The notes beneath the pieces are model-generated. The model was not told the origin of the DNA. It saw only the letters and a program-made list of their open reading frames with translations, and made no database searches. A program made the position numbers and the translations under genes. Source: CAWGAJ01 sp963820545 (GTDB lineage: Bacteria; Planctomycetota; Planctomycetia; Pirellulales; Thermoguttaceae). Taken from it: a stretch of 64,000 nt of DNA. Positions 26,839-33,662 of the stretch are shown piece by piece (positions within the stretch are counted from its first letter, which is position 1; every line of letters starts with the position of its first letter). The stretch is from positions 682,001 through 746,000 of the forward strand of contig CAWGAJ010000001.1 of NCBI GenBank assembly GCA_963820545.1. The letters run 5' to 3'.

Positions 26839-26918
26839 CCGCGACCGTTGATCGCGGTTGTAGGAAGATAAGCCGTTTGCCACTTCCATTTCCGCGACCG
26901 GCGGTCGCGGCTTTATGG
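26839..26918. repeat. Element D hairpins (CGCGACCGGCGGTCGCGG)
   Basis: Two palindromes lie here, CCGCGACCGTTGATCGCGG at about 26839 and CGCGACCGGCGGTCGCGGCT at 26892, in the divergent gap between guaA and surE. Related copies lie at 43238-43264 and 43275-43300. All end in a TTTATGA-like tail. Confidence 0.7.
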
Positions 26919-27045
26919 TAAGAAATGACACAACTCACTACTGTTTAAGACGTTATTGCCGTGCCCATTGTGAGATTTGTAGGTTAGCATTAAGATAAAA
27001 AAGACATATTGAAACGGTTGAAATCCGTCTGAGGAGCATCCGGTC

Positions 27046-27834
27046 GTGCTGATTCTTTTGACTAACGACGACGGGATTTACGCCCCCGGGCTGGCGGCCA
27101 TGGCCCGGGAAATGCGCCTGATGGGCGAAGTAGTAGTGGTGGCGCCGGTAACTGAACAAAGCGGCGTGGGCCATTCGATCACTTATCTCACGCCCTTGAT
27201 CGTCAAAGAGGTTTTTCATCACGATAGTGCCCAAGGCGAGCAGCGTTTGGGCTGGGCAGTGGAAGGCAGCCCGGCCGATTGCGTGAAGCTCGGCATTCAC
27301 CAATTCTGTGAGCGCCAGCCCGATTTGGTCCTGAGCGGAATCAACAGCGGTCTGAACGCGGGCATTAACGTGTTGTACTCGGGCACGGCGGCGGCGGCGA
27401 TCGAAGGGGCCTTTTACGGCATCACCAGCGTGGCGGTCTCGCTGGAGTACGACGAACACGCCCAGTTCGACAAGGCCGCCCGGCTGGCGCGGATGATCAT
27501 CGAGCAAATTTTGCAGCAGAAAGGTCCTGGTCCGCAACTGTATAATTTAAATATTCCCACGGCGGCATTGGAGGGCGTGCCCGAAATCTGCGCCGTGCCC
27601 ATGAACATCATCCGCTATGACGACAGTTTCCAGAAACGGACCGACCCTTGGGGCCGCGATTACTATTGGCTCACCGGCGGCCCGCCCACGGGCGCGGCCG
27701 GACACGAAACCGATCTGTCGACGCTGGCAAAAGGCAAAGTGGCTCTAACTCCCCTGGATTACAACATGACCCGGCAAGCGGTTTTGGCCGAAATGGAAAA
27801 ATGGCAATTTCGTTTAGATAATAAAACCGGATAA
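27046..27834 (+). CDS. surE: 5'/3'-nucleotidase SurE
   Basis: SurE removes phosphate from nucleoside monophosphates and helps stationary-phase survival. The GTG start at 27046 lies nine bases after GAGGAG and opens the invariant metal site LTNDDG; an ATG is not available. Further motifs are APVTEQSGVGHSIT, GSPADCVKLG, LVLSGINSGLNAG and YSGTAAAAIEGAF. At 262 residues it is normal. The lipoprotein gene downstream starts 18 bases after the stop and may be co-transcribed. Confidence 0.95.
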   Translation: MLILLTNDDGIYAPGLAAMAREMRLMGEVVVVAPVTEQSGVGHSITYLTPLIVKEVFHHDSAQGEQRLGWAVEGSPADCVKLGIHQFCERQPDLVLSGINSGLNAGINVLYSGTAAAAIEGAFYGITSVAVSLEYDEHAQFDKAARLARMIIEQILQQKGPGPQLYNLNIPTAALEGVPEICAVPMNIIRYDDSFQKRTDPWGRDYYWLTGGPPTGAAGHETDLSTLAKGKVALTPLDYNMTRQAVLAEMEKWQFRLDNKTG

Positions 27835-27852
27835 AAACGAAAGGAAAAGATT

Positions 27853-28406
27853 ATGCTCCCAAAACTAATCATCATCAGTTTGTTATTGGCTTTGGTCGCA
27901 GGGTGTAGCAGATCCACTTCGCAAAACAATGCGCAAACGCCGGCAGAAACTCAGGTGGCCGCTCAGGCCGCGCCGCAAGAGCAGACAAATTCTGCTCCAC
28001 CCCCGCCTCCCCCGCCGCCGGAATCTTCTCTGGTCCAGGACACCCCGACCAAGACGCCGTCGAAACCTTCAGAGCGCGTTGCTCCCACGCCTCGACCGGG
28101 CATGACGTTGGAAAAGGCCGGCGTGGGCTCGGCGCACAAGGCCGCGGATACGGCCAAGGCATTATCACCACGCCGGTGGCCACATACTTCGCTGCACGGG
28201 AACGGATTATGTTTGAGATCACCATCCCCGACTGCATCCGCGCGTATAAGTTCGAACACGACTTCAAAGGACCTAAGACTCACGAAGAGTTCATGGAAAA
28301 AGTAATCAAAAAATACGGCATCCAACTGCCCCCTCTGCCCCCGGGCCATCAATATGTCTACGATCCAAAAAACGAACAGTTGCAGGTGGAAAAACCGCAG
28401 GAATGA
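27853..28406 (+). CDS. Planctomycete lipoprotein, frameshifted
   Basis: AAAGG precedes ATG 27853. The signal ends in the lipobox ALVAGC. A Pro/Ala/Thr-rich linker (a run of eight prolines near residue 50) reaches PGMTLEKAGVGS. At about 28138-28145 the frame changes: the first frame goes on to 28305 in nonsense, while the third frame gives GRGYGQGIITTPVATYFAAR, PDCIRAYKFEHDFKGPKTHE and PPLPPGHQYVYDP up to the stop at 28406. The second half matches a protein type I recall from planctomycetes, a lipoprotein or secreted protein of unknown role. The gene probably forms an operon with surE. Confidence 0.78.
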
Positions 28407-28483
28407 GTGGGCAGCGGGTGGTGGACAGTGGGCGGTAAATTATGACAGCCATTTGTTAAAAAATCTCGATAAGAAGAACAACC

Positions 28484-28795
28484 ATGAGTGAAAAAGCTCA
28501 ATTCCACGTTTTAACGCCCGCAGGCGTGGTTCCACCCGACATTTTTGTCCTTGCCAACGAGCAGCCCAAAACTATCTTGGAAGGTTGCGTCCTTGTTGTT
28601 CACCAGGCAAGCGGCAGGCAGTTGACCGTGCATGGCACCAGGCTCATTCCGATTAATGACCCAGCCATTACGTCTCTCAGACAGAAGCACAGCGTGTGCC
28701 TGAAGTGTGGAAAAGTAGAAGGCATTGTGTTGGATAAAGTGGCTTGCCCTCACCACGGCGGAGCCAATTGCGGATTGCTGGAACCTAAATCCTGA
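28484..28795 (+). CDS. Small protein with a possible zinc-binding C-terminus
   Basis: This protein has 103 residues and no signal peptide. The first 65 residues are a beta-rich region (HVLTPAGVVPPDIFVLANEQ, VVHQASGRQLTVHGTRLIPI). The last part has CLKCGKVEGIV and ACPHHGGANCG, a CxxC pair followed by CxHH and a further cysteine, which could hold one zinc ion. I do not recognise the family. It is preceded by a GTGGGCAG/GTGGACAG simple repeat at about 28408-28438. Confidence 0.62.
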   Translation: MSEKAQFHVLTPAGVVPPDIFVLANEQPKTILEGCVLVVHQASGRQLTVHGTRLIPINDPAITSLRQKHSVCLKCGKVEGIVLDKVACPHHGGANCGLLEPKS

Positions 28796-29015
28796 AAAAG
28801 ATCTCCAACAGCCACAACACGCAGGTAGCAACGATATCTATTTATTGGAATGATATTGGGTTCGAAAGGTTATTAAAGAAGCATATCAAAGACCTCTTAC
28901 GGTTGCACCGCCCAGTTGTCCAGCCAGCCCAGTGGATTTATATTTATAGGAACAATCTGCCTTTGCCGTTTCTATGCAGATTATATAGGCATTGTAGGGA
29001 TCCTGGGTGAATGGC

Positions 29016-29495
29016 ATGCCTGATGTGAAACTCCGGCCGTTTTTACAGAGCGATCTGGACGTTGTCCGAGAGCTGATCCTTTCCACGATTGATGCGTGCT
29101 ATTCCGGTGTCTACCCTCCGCGAACGATTGAGTTCTTCAAGCAGTATCACTCTGATGAGAATATCCTCGACAGGGCTGAAAAAGGACACACGATCATTAG
29201 TGAGTCCGAAGGCAAAGTGATCGCTACCGGGACGATTATCGAAAACCATATTTGTGCAGTGTTTGTTTTGCGCTCTATCCAGCATCGAGGACTGGGACGA
29301 ATGATCATGCAAGCGCTGGAAGACAGGGCATTATCCGCAGGCTTTACAGAAATTACCCTGGAAGTATCACTGCCGTCGCGCGAGTTTTACGAGCGACTTG
29401 GTTACCGATTGATAGATGCTTCACTTGACGTTGGCGAGGGCCAGCGCCTCGATTACTGGACAGCGAGTAAACAACTAATCGCCGACAAATCTTAA
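29016..29495 (+). CDS. GNAT-family N-acetyltransferase
   Basis: This GCN5-type acetyltransferase has about 159 residues. The start is taken at ATG 29016 (MPDVKLRPFLQSDLD); a GTG at 29007 is the alternative. The acetyl-CoA-binding stretch is VFVLRSIQHRGLGRMIMQAL (the family's R/Q-x-x-G-x-G/A pattern), followed by FTEITLEVSLPSREFYERLG. The substrate is unknown. A second acetyltransferase follows 18 bases downstream, so the two are probably one transcript. The pair may be a transferred resistance or modification cassette, but nothing marks its borders. Confidence 0.88.
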   Translation: MPDVKLRPFLQSDLDVVRELILSTIDACYSGVYPPRTIEFFKQYHSDENILDRAEKGHTIISESEGKVIATGTIIENHICAVFVLRSIQHRGLGRMIMQALEDRALSAGFTEITLEVSLPSREFYERLGYRLIDASLDVGEGQRLDYWTASKQLIADKS

Positions 29496-29513
29496 ACATC
29501 CCGCCATCATATT

Positions 29514-29969
29514 ATGATCACCCTACAAATCGAAAAACCGGACAAGAGAGAGATTGCCGATCTCGTAAGTAAATTGGATGATTTCTTGAATTTACTTTAT
29601 CCGCCCGAGTGTAATCATCTATTGGATATAAAAACATTAATGAAACCGGACATCATTTTTTTGACGGCGAAAGAGAGACATAAATACGTCGGTTGTGGAG
29701 CGATCCGGATAGTCAGGGGGCAATATGCCGAAATAAAGCGCATGTTTGTGTTGCCCGGCGAAAGAGGAAAAGGCTTCGGATACAAAATTTTGACCGAATT
29801 ACAAAATATTGCACTGCGATTAGGATTAAACATCTTAAAATTGGAAACCGGCGTCAGGCAATCCGAGGCCCTTAAGCTCTACGAGAAATTCGGATTCTAT
29901 AAAATATCCGCCTTTGGAGAATACAAACCAAGCGGAATGTGTTTGTTTTACGAAAAGCGCATCGGTTGA
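29514..29969 (+). CDS. GNAT-family N-acetyltransferase
   Basis: This protein has 151 residues. The acetyl-CoA site is RMFVLPGERGKGFGYKILTE, followed by LKLETGVRQSEALKLYEKFG and FYKISAFGEY. The two-domain order fits small-molecule GNAT enzymes, close to those annotated as acetyltransferases acting on amino acids or amines. It is richer in A+T than its surroundings. It lies 18 bases behind another GNAT gene of only distant similarity, so the pair is not a recent tandem duplication. Confidence 0.88.
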   Translation: MITLQIEKPDKREIADLVSKLDDFLNLLYPPECNHLLDIKTLMKPDIIFLTAKERHKYVGCGAIRIVRGQYAEIKRMFVLPGERGKGFGYKILTELQNIALRLGLNILKLETGVRQSEALKLYEKFGFYKISAFGEYKPSGMCLFYEKRIG

Positions 29970-30173
29970 TAAAAATGGTGCAAAAGTCAACTCAACACAG
30001 CCGGCTAGCACCGGCCGCTCGCCCTAATCGCTGATCCCTGTACCCTCTCTTCTGGAACAGGACTTGCGTTAGTATACGGCAGTCGTGTTTTACAGGTGGA
30101 AAAGCGGAAAAATGTAGTGTTTTTGATACATCAGACGTATTCACGTTGACGTTTTGCAACAGGTTTTGCTCCC

Positions 30174-30926
30174 ATGAGATGGCATCCCATAGTTCTATTG
30201 ATTTTGTCAGTTTTTGCGATAATCCCGAGGGCTAAGGCGAACTGCGATATCCCTGCTGAGATCACCATTGTATTGTGCAGTGCAGAGGAAGAGCCGTCCT
30301 GGATATTCCAGCCCTCTTATTTCAGTCACGATTCGAAAAGCGGCAAGCGTGTGGCCCAGTACGCGGCGGAACCGGTTTCGTACAGCCGGGACGATTCGAC
30401 TTATTTAGAGAGCGGCTATCGACATAATCAACAAGTCCTCCGCAGCGCCGACGGCAGCGCCGATCGGCAGCACATTGTGCAGACCTGGGGCAAGGGCGAG
30501 CTGATCCGGCCTTATGGCGAATGGGAATTCCCTTACCGCGCCGGGGCCACGCCTTACGGACCGTGGGGAAATCCGCAGGGACCATGGACGCTGCCCTTCG
30601 ATTCCTGGCAGAATCCCTACGGGTTGCTGCAACACTGGCCTAATCAGTCTTGGCAGAACGGGCCTAATCAGTCTGGACCGGGCGGCGGCGATTTTCACGG
30701 CGGGATGAGCGGGCACGGATCCGGGGCTGGATATGGATCTGGTTCAGGATATGGACCTGGTTCGGGATATCAATCTGGGGCCGGATATGGATCTGGCTCG
30801 GGATATGGATCTGGGGCCGGATATGGATCTGGCTCGGGATATGGATCTGGGTCAGGACATGGGGCCGGGCAAATGCCTTATGGTCCGCCGCAGGCGCATG
30901 GAATGGGTCCGGCAGGAGAAGATTAA
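30174..30926 (+). CDS. Secreted Gly/Ser/Tyr-repeat protein
   Basis: This protein has 250 residues. A signal peptide (IVLLILSVFAIIPRAKA) is followed by a charged region, then a Trp/Pro/Gly-rich region (GEWEFPYRAG, TPYGPWGNPQGPW, WQNPYGLLQHWPNQSWQNG) and a C-terminal low-complexity array of GYGSGSGYGSGAG repeats ending in QMPYGPPQAHGM. The array is coded by an 18-base direct repeat (GGATATGGATCTGG plus four variable bases). Tyr/Gly/Ser repeats of this type are seen in adhesive, elastic or phase-separating proteins. No family was recognised. No strong ribosome binding site was found; AGG lies about eleven bases before the ATG. Confidence 0.68.
   Translation: MRWHPIVLLILSVFAIIPRAKANCDIPAEITIVLCSAEEEPSWIFQPSYFSHDSKSGKRVAQYAAEPVSYSRDDSTYLESGYRHNQQVLRSADGSADRQHIVQTWGKGELIRPYGEWEFPYRAGATPYGPWGNPQGPWTLPFDSWQNPYGLLQHWPNQSWQNGPNQSGPGGGDFHGGMSGHGSGAGYGSGSGYGPGSGYQSGAGYGSGSGYGSGAGYGSGSGYGSGSGHGAGQMPYGPPQAHGMGPAGED
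30719..30870. repeat. 18-bp tandem repeat coding GSGxGY
   Basis: There are about eight direct units of the pattern GGATATGGATCTGGNNCN, with mostly third-base changes and occasional changes such as GGATATCAATCTGG. The unit length is a multiple of three, so copy number can change without loss of frame. Confidence 0.85.
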
Positions 30927-30969
30927 TTTTTCTCAAAAGCGCCATTTTGGCCCAAAAGCGTTTCAGAGA

Positions 30970-30998
30970 GAGAGGGGACATTTGGGATAGGCTCTTAA
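30970..30998. repeat. GGGATAGGCTCTTAA element at the 3' end of TMTC copy 1
   Basis: This is GGGGACATTTGGGATAGGCT followed by CTTAA. Copies at 33634-33662 and 35821-35847 hold the same position relative to the other two copies. The stop codon of each gene (TAA on the minus strand) is part of the element. The copy at 33634 also abuts the IS630 remnant, so it may be a transposon terminus. Confidence 0.75.
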
Positions 30999-32902
30999 GG
31001 CGGCAGGGAGGAAGGTTTGTCTGTAGGCGGGGGATTTTTGGGAACTGACAGGTCCTTGCGGTAGGAATCCAACCATTTTTCAATCTGTCCGGCCAAATCA
31101 GCCCGCCCTTCGGAGCGGGCGATACTCAGGGCCTTCTCAGCCAAGGCGATGGCCTGGGCGGATTGGTTTGTTTTGGCGCAGATGAATGCCCAATTGTTAT
31201 AGGCTTCGATGAAATCGGGTTTAATCTGTAGGGCCTCTTTGAAGTGTTCAATCGCCTCCTGCGGCCGGTTGAATTCGACTAATGCGATACCCAGATTGTT
31301 GTGGACTTCGGCCGATTTGGGCCGTAGTTTGACCGCCTCGCGGTAATATTCGACAGCCTGGGGCAAGCGGCCTGTTTTTTCATAGGCCTCGGCAAGGTTA
31401 TTATGCGCATCGAAGTCGTTCGGCCGAAGCTTTATGGCCTTCAGGTAATATTCAATCGCCTCCACCGGCTGATTTGAATGGAGCAGGGAATCGCCCAGAT
31501 TGTCGAGCAACACCCAACAATTCGGATTTTTTTCCAACGTTGCCCGATAGAGTGTGATGGAGTTGCGATACAGCCCGCTCTGCCGGCAGGCCAACAATGT
31601 CAGGGCACAGACTGCAACGACTGCAACGACGTCGGCCGTTCGACGAACGGTTCTCGACCCCCGCTGCCGCCAACAACTCCATCCCGCCGCTGTTAAAGCG
31701 ATCATACCAATTATGGCTATATGCTGATAGCGGTCCGCCACTAGCGAAAAGCGCATAAAGCCCACGTCCGTAAAACCCAGGGCCGGCAGCAGTGCCGTGC
31801 AGAAAAATCCCCAGGCGAACAGCAGCGGCCGACTCCATCCTTGTCGATATTGCCACAGCAGCGCCGTAACAATTAAAACCGCCGCGAGCGGCAACCACCA
31901 CAGCGGATCACCAGTTTGAATACTCCATTGGGGATAGACAAAGACCAGGTTCAGCGGGAAAAACGCCTTGTATAGGTAGAACCAAATCAGTGCGCCGGCG
32001 GCCAAGAGGCGTTCCAGGAAACCGGCGTCGCGGATTACTCTGTCTATGTCGTGCCTCTGGAACCAGATGTTTACCAGCGTCAAAATCGCGGCCACCGTGA
32101 AAAACGGCGCGGTCCGGGCTAGGTCCCAGCTAGAGACAGAAGGGGACAGTCCCATTTTCGCTGAGGCGAAAATCGGGACAGTCCCCGTGCGCCGCCACCA
32201 GATGATTCCCAACAGTAATGCCGGAAGTACCGCCACCGAACCTTTGCTGAGCATCGCCAGAATGAAGGCCGCGAAACTTAACCAGTAGAATAGGCAAGAA
32301 AAAGGGGACGCAGCTAATTTATGCGCAGCACCCTGCGGGCCGTTCCGGTAAATGAGCTGCGTCCCCTTTTTCTCCTCGAATTTTAGATAACACAGTACCG
32401 AGAGCAAAAAGAACAACATCGACAGGGTGTTTTTGCGTTGCGCGATCCAGGCCACCGACTCCACATTCACCGGATGCACCGCAAACAGCAATGCAGCGAA
32501 AAACGCGCCGGGAATGGACAGCCTTCGCAAGATGCGCCAAATCAATCCGCAGGCGGCGATGTGCAAGAGGAGGTTGACCACATGGTAGCCGGTGGTGTGC
32601 GTTCCCCACACTCGCCACTCGATCCAGAAGCTGGTATTGGTAATCGGCCAATAATCGGGCGTTTGCGTGGTGCACCACAGGCCATATAGTCCGTCGGCGG
32701 CCTGAATGAAATGGTTGCGCGTAATGAGCATTTCGTCATCCCAAATGAATCCGCCGCTTAAAGAGGGAAAGTAGCAGACAAAGACAAGCAGCGCTATCAA
32801 GGCCATTCCCGCCGGCAAACGCAACCGCCGTGCCGTGGCAACAAAGCCGTCCGACCGGGATTGCGAATCACGCCTGAGCGGAGTTTTTTTGCACTTGCGC
32901 AT
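30995..32902 (-). CDS. TMTC-like membrane protein with DUF1736 and TPR repeats, copy 1
   Basis: This 635-residue polytopic protein has the GT-C-like O-mannosyltransferase layout: a basic N-terminus, an early acidic motif GGFIWDDEML, PITNTSFWIEWRVWG, and about ten membrane helices up to residue 450. TPR repeats follow (VLLDNLGDSLLHSNQPVEAI, AHNNLAEAYEKTGRLPQAVE, VHNNLGIALVEFNRPQEAIE) and then a Pro-rich tail. TMTC proteins transfer mannose to extracytoplasmic proteins in animals; bacterial members are uncharacterised. Elements B (residues about 179-200) and A (about 239-254) are translated as loop peptides. It is nearly identical to copy 2 over long stretches. The TTTTTTAGCTCGGCCCGCGC leader before the ATG is shared by all three copies. 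Confidence 0.85.
   Translation of the reverse strand: MRKCKKTPLRRDSQSRSDGFVATARRLRLPAGMALIALLVFVCYFPSLSGGFIWDDEMLITRNHFIQAADGLYGLWCTTQTPDYWPITNTSFWIEWRVWGTHTTGYHVVNLLLHIAACGLIWRILRRLSIPGAFFAALLFAVHPVNVESVAWIAQRKNTLSMLFFLLSVLCYLKFEEKKGTQLIYRNGPQGAAHKLAASPFSCLFYWLSFAAFILAMLSKGSVAVLPALLLGIIWWRRTGTVPIFASAKMGLSPSVSSWDLARTAPFFTVAAILTLVNIWFQRHDIDRVIRDAGFLERLLAAGALIWFYLYKAFFPLNLVFVYPQWSIQTGDPLWWLPLAAVLIVTALLWQYRQGWSRPLLFAWGFFCTALLPALGFTDVGFMRFSLVADRYQHIAIIGMIALTAAGWSCWRQRGSRTVRRTADVVAVVAVCALTLLACRQSGLYRNSITLYRATLEKNPNCWVLLDNLGDSLLHSNQPVEAIEYYLKAIKLRPNDFDAHNNLAEAYEKTGRLPQAVEYYREAVKLRPKSAEVHNNLGIALVEFNRPQEAIEHFKEALQIKPDFIEAYNNWAFICAKTNQSAQAIALAEKALSIARSEGRADLAGQIEKWLDSYRKDLSVPKNPPPTDKPSSLPP
32142..32186. 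repeat. Element A inside TMTC copy 1 (45 bp)
   Basis: The arms GGGGACAGTCCCATTTTCGC and GCGAAAATCGGGACAGTCCC plus a final C flank the loop TGAG. At 45 bases, it encodes GTVPIFASAKMGLSP in frame in a loop between membrane helices. Identical or near-identical copies lie at 34806-34850 and 36990-37034. Confidence 0.92.
32304..32366. repeat. Element B inside TMTC copy 1 (63 bp)
   Basis: The ends GGGGACGCAGCTAATTTAT and GTAAATGAGCTGCGTCCCC form an inverted repeat around a GC-rich core, with A5 and T5 just outside. At 63 bases, 21 codons, it is translated in frame (about KGTQLIYRNGPQGAAHKLAA). Copies lie at 34968-35030 and 37179-37241. Confidence 0.92.
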
Positions 32903-32935
32903 GCGCGGGCCGAGCTAAAAAATATATTAAATTAT

Positions 32936-33600
32936 ACCAATTATAATGCAAACCTGCGCGATTGATATATTTGGCGGTGCAGATGGTCTTCATTAGTTCG
33001 GAATTAACCACGGCACGCTGCCAAGCGTCGATGGCTTCTTCTAGTTCATCATAATTTGCGTACGTGTAATTTGACCAATAGTGGCTTTTCAAGTAGTACC
33101 AAAGATATTCGTACTCGGTCTGACGCACAGCCGTGGGACGAGAACCCCAACGCGCCCAAACATTCGTGGTCGAGCCTTGCTGAGCGAAACGAGACTCGTC
33201 TTGAAAAAAAACACGTAAACACCGGTCAGGATGGGCTGCCGCGATCTGCTTCAGTTTTTCGGAAAGCTGTTCTACAAATGTCACCTGGGACGCCGGATTA
33301 GCCTTATAATGACGCGGGCGTGGTCGTAGATAAGAATAATCCAACCTATATGCAAAAACGCATAGATGGACGGCAACTTCCGCCAAATTCCATGTTCTTG
33401 TGCCAGGATATGTTGCACATCAATGCCGCGTAGCGTGCATACGCCGTCTTCCGCCGTCGGCCCATCGTCAAGTCGCTCTTGAAGTTCCGCTTTTTGTACA
33501 TCCGTCAGCGTCGTTTGCCGATCTCCTCCACGACAATCCTCCAACCCTTTCATTCCCTCTTTGTGGTAGCATTCTACCCAACTCTGAGCGGTGCGATAAG
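32936..33600 (-). pseudogene. IS630-family transposase remnant, frameshifted and internally deleted
   Basis: Two minus-strand frames give pieces of one IS630/Tc1-mariner-type transposase. The first (about 33600 to 33320) has the helix-turn-helix part and GLEDCRGGDRQTTLTDVQ, DGPTAEDGVCTLRGIDVQHI and the HGIWRKLPSIYAFLH region. After a frameshift the second gives SYLRPRPRHYKANPASQVTF, AAHPDRCLRVFFQDESRFAQ (first catalytic Asp) and WARWGSRPTAV. It then jumps from EYLW directly to the C-terminal YDELEEAIDAWQRAVVNSEL, so about 80 residues, including the second catalytic Asp and probably the Glu, are missing. It lies exactly between TMTC copies 1 and 2. Confidence 0.85.
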
Positions 33601-33633
33601 GAACCCCAACGACAATAGCCCTGCCATAGTAGA

Positions 33634-33662
33634 GAGAGAGGACTTTTGGGATAGGCTCTTAA
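33634..33662. repeat. GGGATAGGCTCTTAA element at the 3' end of TMTC copy 2
   Basis: This is GAGGACTTTTGGGATAGGCT followed by CTTAA, the second copy of the element at 30970. It lies between the 5' end of the transposase remnant and the TMTC stop codon, the place expected for an IS terminal repeat. Confidence 0.75.
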
